From Niastella koreensis GR20-10 (lineage in GTDB: Bacteria > Bacteroidota > Bacteroidia > Chitinophagales > Chitinophagaceae), in assembly GCF_000246855.1 (NCBI RefSeq), contig NC_016609.1, forward strand, positions 1,054,001 to 1,118,000: 64,000 nucleotides of DNA. Direction: 5' to 3'. A model generated the notes under the pieces. That model made no database searches and was not told where the DNA came from. It saw nothing but the letters and a program-made list of their open reading frames with translations. Numbering within the stretch: position 1 is the stretch's first letter; every line of letters starts with the position of its first letter. This document shows, piece by piece, positions 54,575 through 62,771 of the stretch. The translations under genes were made by a program, and so were the position numbers.

Positions 54575-55573
54575 ATGTCTGCTGAAAAAATTATATCTGA
54601 CTGGAAAAAGAAGCTCTTTAAACCGGTTTATTGGCTCGAAGGCGAAGAGGATTATTTTATCGACAAAATAGTGCATTATGCCGAGCATAGCATTTTAACG
54701 GACGCTGAGGCGGGTTTTAATTTGACCGTGTTTTATGGCCGTGATGCAGACTGGACCCAGGTGATCAATGCCTGTAAACGATACCCCATGTTTGCTGAAC
54801 GCCAGGTGGTGTTGCTGAAGGAAGCGCAACATATGCGTGATATCGACAAATTGGAGTCATACATCGGGCAACCACTGACATCCACCGTGTTTATTGTAGC
54901 ATACAAAGAAAAAAAGGTGGATGGACGTACGCAGCTGGCCAAACTGCTGAAGACAAAGGCTGAATTGTTTACTACCAAAAAAATGTACGATAACCAGCTG
55001 CCCGATTGGACCAATGAGCTGGTTAAAAGTAAAGGCTATACCATTTCACAAAAGGGGTTATTGCTGCTGGTAGATCATATAGGCAATGACCTTAGCCGTA
55101 TTGATAACGAGATTGAAAAAATGCTGGTGAACCTGGGCAGCAGGACCAGTATTACCGAAGATGATATTGAGAAGTATGTAGGTGTAAGCAAGGAATACAA
55201 TCCTTTTGAATTACAATCGGCCATGGCTGCAAAAGACCTGAGCAAAGCCATGCGCATCATCCAATACTTTGAAGCCAATCCCAAGGCAGCGCCCATACAA
55301 CTGGTATTGCCTACGCTATATAACCTTTTCAGTAAAACCTATATGATTTTTGGCCAGGCCAGTAAGGATGAAAAAACCATTGCCGCCAATATTGGCGTGA
55401 ATGCCTGGTTTGTGAAAGATTATTTACTGGTAGCACGTAACTACGGCTATAACGGCGTTGAAAAAGCGCTGCTGCTGCTGCATCATTATAACCTCCGGAG
55501 TGTGGGGATCAATGATACGGGTTCATCAGATGCTTCGTTGTTGAAGGAGATGGTGGCGAAGATGGTGAATTAG
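54575..55573 (+). CDS. holA: DNA polymerase III subunit delta
   Basis: A 332-residue clamp-loader delta subunit. It begins MSAEKIISDWKKKLFKPVYWLEGEEDYFIDKIV and continues with NLTVFYGRDADWTQVINACKRYPMF, RQVVLLKEAQ, and the three-helix domain III (NPFELQSAMAAKDLSKAMRIIQYFE, PIQLVLPTLYNLFSK). It opens the sliding clamp for loading onto primed DNA. It is divergent from the coiled-coil gene. An octamer tract begins two bases after its stop. Confidence 0.92.
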   Translation: MSAEKIISDWKKKLFKPVYWLEGEEDYFIDKIVHYAEHSILTDAEAGFNLTVFYGRDADWTQVINACKRYPMFAERQVVLLKEAQHMRDIDKLESYIGQPLTSTVFIVAYKEKKVDGRTQLAKLLKTKAELFTTKKMYDNQLPDWTNELVKSKGYTISQKGLLLLVDHIGNDLSRIDNEIEKMLVNLGSRTSITEDDIEKYVGVSKEYNPFELQSAMAAKDLSKAMRIIQYFEANPKAAPIQLVLPTLYNLFSKTYMIFGQASKDEKTIAANIGVNAWFVKDYLLVARNYGYNGVEKALLLLHHYNLRSVGINDTGSSDASLLKEMVAKMVN

Positions 55574-55575
55574 GC

Positions 55576-55615
55576 TAATGTGATAATTCGATAATTTGCT
55601 AATGTGATAATGGAA
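55576..55615 (+). repeat. TAATnnnn octamer tract after holA
   Basis: Five contiguous 8-base units TAATGTGA, TAATTCGA, TAATTTGC, TAATGTGA, TAATGGAA at 55576, 55584, 55592, 55600 and 55608. It is the same family and sense orientation as the tract at 38109-38142, ending in the same TAATGG plus AATAC. Confidence 0.88.
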
Positions 55616-55662
55616 TACAGACTGCGGTAAGGCTTTGCGTGAGCTTCGGATTTTTCATTTTT

Positions 55663-55709
55663 GTATTCACTTCAACATTCGATTTTCGACATTCAATATT
55701 TTGTATTCC
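55663..55709 (-). repeat. ATTC heptamer tract at the ribF 3' end
   Basis: ACATTCG, ATTTTCG, ACATTCA, ATATTTT, GTATTCC at an exact 7-base period (55675-55709), preceded by GTATTCA at 55663. It ends three bases from the ribF stop. Confidence 0.78.
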
Positions 55710-55712
55710 CCT

Positions 55713-56687
55713 TTATCCCTTTCCTAATACCCTTAAAGTATCTTCTTTATCTTTTGCGAGTTGTTCAACCAATGCTTCAAGTCCGTTGAACTTTACTTCG
55801 CTGCGCAAATATTTTTTGATGTATACGCGTAAGGTAGCGCCGTAGATATTTTCATTGAAATCAAAGATGTTTACCTCAATTACCCGGTCAGTGCCACCGA
55901 TGGTTGGCCTTATACCAATACTCATCATTCCGTTTAGCAATCCCTGCCCTTTGCCCTCTTCTGTTTGCCGTTTGCCGTCTGCCGTCTGCCGGATCTCCGC
56001 TTGCACCGCGTAAATCCCATTGCCCGGGATCAGCTTTTCTTCATTTTCAATACGCAGGTTGGCGGTGGGATAGCCCAGGGTTCGGCCCAGCTTGTTGCCG
56101 TCTACTACCGTGCCTTCAAAAAAGAAATCGTAACCCAGCAGGGTGTTGGCCACATCGGTATTGCCATGCAGGATGGCTTCGCGAATGCGGGTGGAGCTTA
56201 CCGTGTTGTCGTTGATGAGGTGGGCTGGTATTTCCATCAGGCTAAAGCCAAGGCGCTGGCTGTATTCTTCCAGCAATTTGTAATCGCCCTTGCGGTCCTT
56301 TCCAAACCGGTGGTCGTACCCGATGATAACGGTATGGGGATGAAATTTCTCAACCAGGAATTGTTCAATATAGTCTTCGGGCGTTTGTTGGGCAAACGCA
56401 TCGGTGAACGGCACCACCACCAGGTGATCGATGCCATTTTTATCGAGCAGTTCAATTTTTTCGTCGATCGTATTGATGAGCTGAATACCGGGCTGGCCGC
56501 TCACGATCACTTTCCGCGGGTGGGGGTGAAAGGTGATGATCACCGTTTCCCCGCCAATCCGGGCGGCTTCGCGCTTCAATTGCTCCAGAATGGTTTTGTG
56601 GCCGGTATGCACCCCATCGAACGTGCCTATCGTAACAACAGCCTTTTTAAAGGCCGGAATGGTTTCTGTTGAGAAGTAAACTTTCAT
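55713..56687 (-). CDS. ribF: Bifunctional riboflavin kinase / FAD synthetase with in-frame repeat insertion
   Basis: A 324-residue protein. N-terminal FAD synthetase: TIGTFDGVHTGHKTIL, VIIGYDHRFGKDRKGDY, STRIREAI. C-terminal riboflavin kinase: VDGNKLGRTLGYPTANL, NGIYAVQAEI, NGMMSIGIRPTIGG, EVNIFDFNENIYG. It converts riboflavin to FMN and FAD. Between the strand ending AVQAEI and NGMMSIG lie about 16 extra residues (RQTADGKRQTEEGKGQGL) encoded by a GGCAnAn heptamer tract; usual RibF proteins have a short loop there. The loop is surface-exposed in known structures, so activity is probably kept. It is divergent from purM. Confidence 0.93.
   Translation of the reverse strand: MKVYFSTETIPAFKKAVVTIGTFDGVHTGHKTILEQLKREAARIGGETVIITFHPHPRKVIVSGQPGIQLINTIDEKIELLDKNGIDHLVVVPFTDAFAQQTPEDYIEQFLVEKFHPHTVIIGYDHRFGKDRKGDYKLLEEYSQRLGFSLMEIPAHLINDNTVSSTRIREAILHGNTDVANTLLGYDFFFEGTVVDGNKLGRTLGYPTANLRIENEEKLIPGNGIYAVQAEIRQTADGKRQTEEGKGQGLLNGMMSIGIRPTIGGTDRVIEVNIFDFNENIYGATLRVYIKKYLRSEVKFNGLEALVEQLAKDKEDTLRVLGKG
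55945..55993 (-). repeat. GGCAnAn heptamer tract inside ribF
   Basis: TGCC recurs on the forward strand at 55945, 55952, 55966, 55973, 55980 and 55987, all multiples of 7 apart, with one degenerate unit at 55959. On the coding strand the units are GGCAGAC, GGCAGAC, GGCAAAC, GGCAAAC, AGAAGAG, GGCAAAG, GGCAGGG. Confidence 0.88.
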
Positions 56688-56710
56688 AAACGAGGTGCGA
56701 ATATATTTAG

Positions 56711-56791
56711 AGATTTTGGGATTTTGCGATTTTGAGATTTATTGGGAAGGTTAAACGGGAGCAAATCCCCAGATCCTGAAATCTCAAAATC
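56711..56791. repeat. GATTTTGA octamer tract with perfect 13-bp inverted repeat between ribF and purM
   Basis: AGATTTTG, GGATTTTG, CGATTTTG, AGATTTAT (56711-56742) is followed by the inverted counterpart with ATC every 8 bases at 56773, 56781 and 56789. GATTTTGAGATTT (56728-56740) and AAATCTCAAAATC (56779-56791) are perfect complements, 38 bases apart. Confidence 0.85.
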
Positions 56792-56804
56792 AGAAATTAG
56801 GTGT

Positions 56805-56812
56805 TACCTTTG
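56805..56812 (+). promoter_or_regulatory. Candidate -7 box of purM
   Basis: TACCTTTG matches TAnnTTTG, 25 bases before the purM start and just beyond the octamer inverted repeat. No TTG is seen at the -33 position. Confidence 0.5.
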
Positions 56813-56837
56813 CCGATTCAAAAGATAAATATCAGTA

Positions 56838-58001
56838 ATGAGTTTATATTCACAACGGGGTGTTTCTGCCCAGAAAGAAGAAGTTCACAAGGCTACAGAA
56901 AAGTTAGATAAAGGTTTGTATCCCCATGCTTTCTGCAAAATATACCCCGATTACCTTACCGGCCAGCAAGACTGGGTGAATGTAATGCATGCCGATGGCG
57001 CCGGTACCAAAAGCATTCTGGCTTATTTATACTGGAAAGAAACCGGCGACCTGTCGGTTTGGAAGGGCATTGCACAGGATGCCGTGGTAATGAACCTCGA
57101 TGACCTGCTGTGTGTGGGCATTACGGATAACCTGTTATTTTCATCAACCATCGATCGTAATAAAACCGTGGTATCGGGCGATGTACTGGAAACCGTGATC
57201 AACGGCACCCAGGAGTTGTTCGATTCGCTGAAACAGTTCAATGTAAACATCCATTACCTGGGTGGCGAAACTGCCGATGTAGGGGATGTGGTGCGCACCA
57301 TTGCGGTAAACGGCACCATGACTGCCCGCTGGCCCAAAAACCGGCTGGTGACCAACGATAAGATCCAGGCCGGCGATGTAATTGTAGGTTTCAGCAGCTT
57401 TGGACAAACCGTTTACGAAACGGAGTACAACAGCGGTATCGGCAGCAACGGACTCACCAGCGCCCGCCACGATGTATTAAGCAAATTCTACGCAGAAAAA
57501 TTCAAAGAATCATACGAGAACAGCCTGGCCGGTGAAGTGGTTTATATCGGGCCCTATCTGCTCACCGATACGGTTGGCCGGGAACAATACCAGGTAGGCA
57601 AATTGTTGTTATCGCCTACCCGTACTTACGCTCCCTTATTGCAGGCCCTGTTTGCCAATCATTTTGACGCCATCCACGGACTTGTCCATTGCAGTGGGGG
57701 TGGACAAACAAAATGTATGAAGTACCTGCCCGGTAACTTCCGCGTTATAAAGGATAATTTATTTGAACCGCCTATCATCTTCCAGTTGATCCAGGAAGCA
57801 TCCGGCAGCGACAACCGCGAAATGTACCAGGTGTTTAACATGGGCCATCGCCTGGAAGTGTTTACCGATGCCGCTTCTGCCCCTCAGTTCATTGAGGAAG
57901 CTAAAAAGCTGGGCATTGACGCGCAGATCGTAGGCCGTGTTGAAGCCAGTGATAAGAAAGAGCTGGTGCTGAAAGTAGGGGATGAGGAGATTGTTTATTA
58001 G
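56838..58001 (+). CDS. purM: Phosphoribosylformylglycinamidine cyclo-ligase (AIR synthetase)
   Basis: A 387-residue protein of the AIR synthase family. It shows the N-terminal glycine/Asp-rich MHADGAGTKSILAYLYWKETGD, MNLDDLLCVG, GGETADVGDVVRTIAVNG, GLTSARHDVLSK, and HCSGGGQTKCMKYLP. It closes FGAM to aminoimidazole ribotide with ATP, the fifth step of purine synthesis. The length and segment order match the long Bacteroidota form rather than the E. coli enzyme of about 345 residues. The stop codon overlaps the start of a composite heptamer element. Confidence 0.93.
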   Translation: MSLYSQRGVSAQKEEVHKATEKLDKGLYPHAFCKIYPDYLTGQQDWVNVMHADGAGTKSILAYLYWKETGDLSVWKGIAQDAVVMNLDDLLCVGITDNLLFSSTIDRNKTVVSGDVLETVINGTQELFDSLKQFNVNIHYLGGETADVGDVVRTIAVNGTMTARWPKNRLVTNDKIQAGDVIVGFSSFGQTVYETEYNSGIGSNGLTSARHDVLSKFYAEKFKESYENSLAGEVVYIGPYLLTDTVGREQYQVGKLLLSPTRTYAPLLQALFANHFDAIHGLVHCSGGGQTKCMKYLPGNFRVIKDNLFEPPIIFQLIQEASGSDNREMYQVFNMGHRLEVFTDAASAPQFIEEAKKLGIDAQIVGRVEASDKKELVLKVGDEEIVY

Positions 58002-58082
58002 CTGAAAGCGGAAAGGCTATAGCCCAAAGCAATACACGCCTGCGCGGTAACACCCTGAACTCTGAACTTGGAACCCGGAACT
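58000..58082 (+). repeat. 3'-end composite repeat: heptamers - core - GAAC heptamers (copy 3, after purM)
   Basis: AGCTGAA, AGCGGAA, AGGCTAT, AGCCCAA, AGCAATA (58000-58034) start inside the purM stop codon. The core AATACACGCCTGCGCGGTAA follows (58031-58050), then CTGAACT, CTGAACT, TGGAACC, CGGAACT (58055-58082). The last unit contains part of the stop codon of the convergent deoR-type gene. Confidence 0.9.
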
Positions 58083-58830
58083 AAATAACTTCTATTCCTG
58101 CATCCCTGTAAGGTTTCAACAGCGGGTCATCAGGTGATAATTCGGTGATGAGCATATGTATTTTACTGATGTCACAAATGTGGATCGGTTGAATACTGTT
58201 GATCTTTTCGGCAATGCTGAGGCAAACCACTTTTTGCGCTGATTCTACCATCGCTTTTTTCAATTGCACCACATCCCAGTCGCTATCGGTAATACCATCT
58301 TTGAGGCTAATGGCATTAACGCCTAAAAAACACAGATCGGCGCGGATGCGTTTGATTTGCGTAATGGCTTCGCCGCCGGTAGTGATCTTGCTGTTTTTGG
58401 AAACCTTATCGCCAATGGCGATCACATCAACCGATGGATGTTGCATGTATTCAAGAATAGCCGGTATGCTGCCTGAAACAAAAGTGGCTTTTAACCGGGG
58501 TGGCAAAGCCTTGGCCATTTCAATAATGGTGGTGCCGCCGGTGGTTAATACAAACATGCCGTCATGTATAAGCGACGCTGCCTTGCGGGCGATGGTTTTT
58601 TTGTGATCGTGCGAGTATATATGGGATGTTGTATAATGTACCTGGCTAAAAGAGTGCGACAAGGCCCCGCCATGCACTTTTATGATCTTGCCTTCATCGG
58701 CCAGCTCCTGTAAATCGCGCCGGATGGTGTCTTCCGATACGTTCATGTCCCTGCTGAGGTTACTTGACATCACCTTGTTGTGAAGGTTCACCTGGTGTAA
58801 AATATAAGCTTGTCGTTCTTTCTTTAACAT
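58081..58830 (-). CDS. DeoR/GlpR-family transcriptional regulator
   Basis: A 249-residue regulator from ATG 58830 (MLKKERQAYILHQV); the frame is open to 58938 but the extra residues are not family-like. The N-terminal DeoR HTH (VMSSNLSRDMNVSEDTIRRDLQELADEGKIIKVHGGA) is followed by a DeoRC sugar-phosphate sensor domain (VLTTGGTTIIEMAKALP, FVSGSIPAILEYM, VDVIAIGDKVSKNSKITTGGEA, FLGVNAISLKDGITD). It probably represses a sugar-phosphate or nucleoside pathway whose genes are not visible here. Its 3' end meets the GAAC heptamers that follow purM. Confidence 0.9.
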   Translation of the reverse strand: MLKKERQAYILHQVNLHNKVMSSNLSRDMNVSEDTIRRDLQELADEGKIIKVHGGALSHSFSQVHYTTSHIYSHDHKKTIARKAASLIHDGMFVLTTGGTTIIEMAKALPPRLKATFVSGSIPAILEYMQHPSVDVIAIGDKVSKNSKITTGGEAITQIKRIRADLCFLGVNAISLKDGITDSDWDVVQLKKAMVESAQKVVCLSIAEKINSIQPIHICDISKIHMLITELSPDDPLLKPYRDAGIEVI

Positions 58831-59009
58831 GTTGGACGAAAGGGATTGACCCGGTTTTAATTCCGGACGAAAGCTATATAAAATCCTGTATAAAAAATGT
58901 AAAAATTTGCCTGAACCATGCGGTAAAAAGCTACACAAACCTGGTATTAAAATAAAGAGTCATTTACCAACCGGCAAATGACTCTGTTCTTATATGCTAA
59001 ATTTCTTAT

Positions 59010-60974
59010 TTAAGAAATGGGCGCTGTTGGCTTTTCAAGACGAAAGCTGACCTTGAAAAAGTATTGTGCCGGTGGCAACTGGTCTGTGTTGGAAAACCTC
59101 GGCTTCGTATCATACACTCTTTTTACCATATCACTGAACAGCTGTTGTGTTTCTTCTCTGGTCAGCGATTTGGCAGGAGGCGTATCGTTCACATAGCTTA
59201 CAGTTACCAGGTCGTTGATAGTTTTGGCTTCTGCAGGCGCTTGCTCATAGAGCTTTACATTACCGATCTCTCCTTTTTCATTAACAGCTACGGAAAAATA
59301 TACAGTCCCTTCGGCATGGTTAGCCAATGCCTGTTGGGGATAGCGGCAATTGCGGTTAAATTGCTTGCTGATCTTATAAAGAATGGAGTCGTGCAATGGA
59401 CTTGGCATAGATGTGTAATCGGCAGATGGTGCCTGCGTGGCCATGCTCATTGGTTTGCCTGCATAACTCACAATACCTTCCAGGATCTTTTTGGCAACGG
59501 CCTCCTGATTGCTGCTGTTGCTGAAATAAGCGAGGTCTTTTGCGTTGTCTATATATCCGCATTCGATTAACACGGCAGGGCAGGGGGTGCGCTGCAATAC
59601 CCAAATGTTTTTTTCCAAACGCTGTTTCAACGTTTCGTCGGTTGTATACACCTTAGTCAATTGCTGAGTAAGGGCAGCACCCAGTAGTTTTGACTGGTTT
59701 ACGCGTTGGGTGGTGTCATTGGGGATATAGATCTCAATACCGGTACGGTTGGCAGGCCCTGACTCTCCGGTGGTTGATACATGTATGGAAAGGTACATAG
59801 CCGGCCTGATCTTTTCGGCGAGCGCAGTACGGGCCCTCAGGCCATCTTCTTTATCGGTAGTACCTCCGGGGAAATTATCATCGGTGCGGGTCATTACCAC
59901 GTTTACTTTGTAACCAGGCGCCAGCTGCTGGATCTTTTTGCTTATTTGCAGGGCCAGGTCTTTCTCTTTCACTTTGCCATCAGGACTGGCGGCGCCGGGG
60001 TCACTGCCGCCATGGCCGGCATCAATCATAACTGTGATTGGCTGGTGATCAGTCAGGTTGTTTTCGTTTTCAGTGAGGCCTGACTGTTGGGCGCGAAATG
60101 CTATGGTGCAAAAAACTAAGGCCAGTACCGGCAGGGCCATTAAACGGCTTCGGTACCCTATCCTGGCCGATTGGTTGGTTGTGATCATGGCTATACGTCG
60201 TTTTATATGGTTTTGGAAAAAATGGTTGGTGATGGACAGTTGGTTCGCCTTCATGGTTTGCAACACCAGTAATTCGGCATAGGCAAAGCGGTCGTTTCCC
60301 GAAATGGCGTATTGATCGGCCAGGAACTCATGAATGGCCTTCAATTCCTTTTTAAGAATGCGGAAAAAGGGGTTGAACCAGAAAAAGGCTGTGACCAGTT
60401 CGATGAGTATAATATCGCTGGAATGCTTTTGCTGAACATGGAACAGTTCATGCTGAAAGATCTGCTGGCCTTCCTGGCTGTTAAAGGCCAGCTCATCGTT
60501 CCAGAAGATCTTTTTGAAAAAAGAGAAGGGTGTGCCCGGTTCCCGGGTGTTGAAGAATTGCAACCCGCCAATCCGTTCAGCCGGGTAACGCCTTGAAATG
60601 CGCCAGATGTACATCAGCGATCTTACCAGCGCAAAAAGCAGTACCAGGGTACCTATTATGTAGATGAGGTAAAGTAAATTCTGCATGTTCCAAAGAAAAA
60701 GCGACATAGAGGGGGCCTCGTGCAGCATATCTTCTTCGCCATAATTAACGGTAAGTACCTGGATAGTTTGATATACCGCCTGGTTTACAGGACTTTGCGA
60801 ATGGTGAAGGACGGGTATTTTAATCAATGGCAGCAATACCGACACCAGCAGGGTAGCCAGCAGGTAAAACCGGTTATAATGGTGAAACCGTTTGTTGCGT
60901 AAAAAAAGCCAGTAATAGCCCAGCAGTATGCCAGAGCACAGCATTACTTTTCCCAGGTACAGTAAAAAGGTCAT
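59010..60974 (-). CDS. M56 (BlaR1-like) peptidase - N-acetylmuramoyl-L-alanine amidase - TonB C-terminal fusion
   Basis: A 654-residue protein with three modules. Module 1 (1-290) has several transmembrane helices and a BlaR1/M56 zinc protease site HELFH at 175-179, with a further acidic/His segment AIHEFLADQYA. Module 2 (about 312-500) is an Amidase_3 domain with the expected zinc and catalytic residues His321 (DAGHGG), Glu337, His398 (SIHVS) and Glu471 (LIECGY). Module 3 (about 540-650) is a TonB C-terminal-like domain (YPQQALANHAEGTVYFSVAVNEKG). M56-TonB fusions are common in Bacteroidota; an amidase between them is unusual to me. It is coupled to BlaI by a 4-base overlap. The likely role is to sense cell-wall damage and cleave peptidoglycan. 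Confidence 0.88.
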   Translation of the reverse strand: MTFLLYLGKVMLCSGILLGYYWLFLRNKRFHHYNRFYLLATLLVSVLLPLIKIPVLHHSQSPVNQAVYQTIQVLTVNYGEEDMLHEAPSMSLFLWNMQNLLYLIYIIGTLVLLFALVRSLMYIWRISRRYPAERIGGLQFFNTREPGTPFSFFKKIFWNDELAFNSQEGQQIFQHELFHVQQKHSSDIILIELVTAFFWFNPFFRILKKELKAIHEFLADQYAISGNDRFAYAELLVLQTMKANQLSITNHFFQNHIKRRIAMITTNQSARIGYRSRLMALPVLALVFCTIAFRAQQSGLTENENNLTDHQPITVMIDAGHGGSDPGAASPDGKVKEKDLALQISKKIQQLAPGYKVNVVMTRTDDNFPGGTTDKEDGLRARTALAEKIRPAMYLSIHVSTTGESGPANRTGIEIYIPNDTTQRVNQSKLLGAALTQQLTKVYTTDETLKQRLEKNIWVLQRTPCPAVLIECGYIDNAKDLAYFSNSSNQEAVAKKILEGIVSYAGKPMSMATQAPSADYTSMPSPLHDSILYKISKQFNRNCRYPQQALANHAEGTVYFSVAVNEKGEIGNVKLYEQAPAEAKTINDLVTVSYVNDTPPAKSLTREETQQLFSDMVKRVYDTKPRFSNTDQLPPAQYFFKVSFRLEKPTAPIS

Positions 60975-61342
60975 TGATCTTGGTTTTTGGCGTTTTTAAT
61001 TTGTTGCAGCAAAGCCTCCAGGTCTTCCTGGCTCAATTTATTGTCGTTCACAAAGTGCGAGAGTAATTTGGCGGCCGAGCCTTCAAAATAGCCTTTTACC
61101 AGTTGGTTAATGCTTTTCTGGCCATATTCGGCCTTGCTTACCGCCGGTTTGTACAGGTTGTTGCGCCCCTGTACTTCATAGTTCACAAAACCCTTCTCAA
61201 TCAATATCTTAAGTATGGTAGCTACGGTGTTGGAATGCGGTTTGGGCTCGGGCATTTTATACATGATATCTTTTAAAAAACCCTGTTTTAACTCCCAGAG
61301 CATTTGCATTACCTGTTCTTCGGCTTTTGTAAGGGACTTCAT
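60971..61342 (-). CDS. BlaI/MecI/CopY-family repressor
   Basis: A 123-residue winged-helix repressor: LTKAEEQVMQMLWELKQGFLKDIMYKM, HSNTVATILKILIEKGFVNYEVQGRNNLYKPAVSKAEY, and a C-terminal dimerisation segment (LVKGYFEGSAAKLLSHFVND). The stop overlaps the start of the M56 fusion gene by four bases. Two dyads resembling operators lie just upstream (61346-61361 and 61375-61390), consistent with autorepression. In BlaI/BlaR1 systems the M56 protein triggers cleavage of the repressor when it senses a beta-lactam or wall stress. Confidence 0.95.
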   Translation of the reverse strand: MKSLTKAEEQVMQMLWELKQGFLKDIMYKMPEPKPHSNTVATILKILIEKGFVNYEVQGRNNLYKPAVSKAEYGQKSINQLVKGYFEGSAAKLLSHFVNDNKLSQEDLEALLQQIKNAKNQDQ

Positions 61343-61345
61343 TAT

Positions 61346-61390
61346 AACTAATCATTTAGTTGAAACAAATGTATAACTAATTTATTAGTT
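61346..61390. promoter_or_regulatory. Two candidate BlaI operators
   Basis: AACTAATCATTTAGTT (61346-61361, one mismatch) and AACTAATTTATTAGTT (61375-61390, perfect arms) are dyads whose centres are 29 bases apart. They sit 4 and 33 bases upstream of the blaI start, the position expected for autoregulation. Confidence 0.7.
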
Positions 61391-61783
61391 GAATGGTGTT
61401 TTCGCTTATTTTTTACAAATTATTTTATTAACAGGTTACGTAGGCGGGGATTTTGATACTGATTAATAGGGGGAGAAGCAGTGTCGGCGGGCGTTTTAGG
61501 CGAGTTGCAATAAGAATAAATATGTATTCGTGACTAATTCTTAGTCAATTATTGTATAATATAGCTTCGATTTTATCCACAAAAGCTATGAGATTTGGAG
61601 ATTGAGTGTTACTTTTGCAGACAGTACCGGATGGATTAACACGTTATTAGCACCTGACTTGCAACCTCCCCCGAACATAGTCAGTCTTGCAAATGTTAGT
61701 ATAGTACCCTAAAACAAAATAAAACAGAAAGGCGATTTAATATCGGCGATTAAAGTCATTTTATATAAAGCAGACAAGTAGAT
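61391..61783. other. Divergent intergenic region blaI / rpoD
   Basis: AT-rich spacer without a convincing ORF. TACTTTTG at 61610-61617 matches the -7 consensus TAnnTTTG and would start transcription about 160 bases before the sigma factor gene. Two GAGATTTG-like octamers lie at about 61590-61605. Confidence 0.55.
61610..61617 (+). promoter_or_regulatory. Candidate -7 box of the primary sigma factor gene
   Basis: TACTTTTG matches TAnnTTTG exactly. The nearest upstream TTG (61595) is closer than the usual spacing. Confidence 0.45.
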
Positions 61784-62641
61784 ATGAGACAGCTCAAAAT
61801 TGCAACCCAGATTACGAATCGAGATTCGCAGGCAGTAGAAAAGTATCTTCAGGAAATTTCTAAAATTCCGATGATCACTCCCGAAGAGGAGACAGTACTG
61901 GCCCAGCGGATTAAGATGGGTGATCAGAAGGCATTGGATAAGTTAGTGCAGGCCAACTTGCGTTTTGTGGTATCTGTTGCTAAGCAGTATCAGCACCAGG
62001 GTCTTTCTCTTAGCGATCTGATCAACGAGGGTAACCTCGGTTTGATAAAAGCAGCCCAGCGTTTCGATGAAACCAAGGGTTTTAAATTCATCTCATACGC
62101 CGTATGGTGGATCCGCCAGTCCATTTTACAAGCGTTGGCAGAGCAGGGTAGATTAGTCCGCCTGCCTCAAAACAAAATTGGCACCTATAACAAGGCTAAT
62201 AAAGCGTACATGGCTTTTGAACAGGAACATGAGCGGGAGCCGAGTACAGAAGAATTAGCTGAGTTGCTGGAAATGAGTGAAACTGAGATCAACAACATTT
62301 TCCAAAGCAATACCCGTCACACCTCGCTGGATGCTCCGGTTCACGAAGCTGAAGACGTGGCTATGGGCGATCTGCTGGAAGGTGGCGATGACACGGATGA
62401 CGATGTAATGAAAGATTCATTACGTAACGAGATCCGCCGCGTGTTGAAATCACTCAGTCCCCGCGAAGCAGAGATTGTAAATGCTTACTTTGGCCTCGAT
62501 GGCGAAAATGGTGTTACCATTGAGCAGATCGGGCAGAAATACGACCTTACCAAAGAGCGTATCCGCCAGATCAAGGAAAGAGCTATCAAGCGTTTACAGA
62601 AAGCTCGCTATAGCAATGCATTGAAAGCATATTTAGGTTAG
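61784..62641 (+). CDS. rpoD: Primary sigma factor (RpoD/SigA), Bacteroidota short form
   Basis: A 285-residue sigma-70 protein without region 1.1. Region 1.2 is near residues 17-45 (VEKYLQEISKIPMITPEEE). Region 2 is at 52-120 (ANLRFVVSVAKQYQHQG, LIQEGNLG-type LINEGNLGLIKAAQRFD, FISYAVWWIRQSI). Region 3 follows (PQNKIGTYNKANKA), and region 4 is at 220-280 (LSPREAEIVNAYFGLDG, TLEEIG-type VTIEQIGQKYDLTKERIRQIKERAIKRLQ). It directs RNA polymerase to TAnnTTTG promoters, many of which appear in this window. A hairpin terminator follows. Confidence 0.95.
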   Translation: MRQLKIATQITNRDSQAVEKYLQEISKIPMITPEEETVLAQRIKMGDQKALDKLVQANLRFVVSVAKQYQHQGLSLSDLINEGNLGLIKAAQRFDETKGFKFISYAVWWIRQSILQALAEQGRLVRLPQNKIGTYNKANKAYMAFEQEHEREPSTEELAELLEMSETEINNIFQSNTRHTSLDAPVHEAEDVAMGDLLEGGDDTDDDVMKDSLRNEIRRVLKSLSPREAEIVNAYFGLDGENGVTIEQIGQKYDLTKERIRQIKERAIKRLQKARYSNALKAYLG

Positions 62642-62662
62642 TATAAGTACTATAAAGTAACG

Positions 62663-62697
62663 AACCCCGGTTGGCGTACTGCCTTCCGGGGTTTTTT
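62663..62697 (+). terminator. Hairpin terminator after rpoD
   Basis: AACCCCGG (62663-62670) and CCGGGGTT (62686-62693) pair around a 15-base loop, followed by TTTT. Confidence 0.88.
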
Positions 62698-62771
62698 GAT
62701 GCATCAAAAGCTTTATATTTATCCGAACATTCATATATCTGGATCGTTATTTGAATGCTATAGTAAGTACG

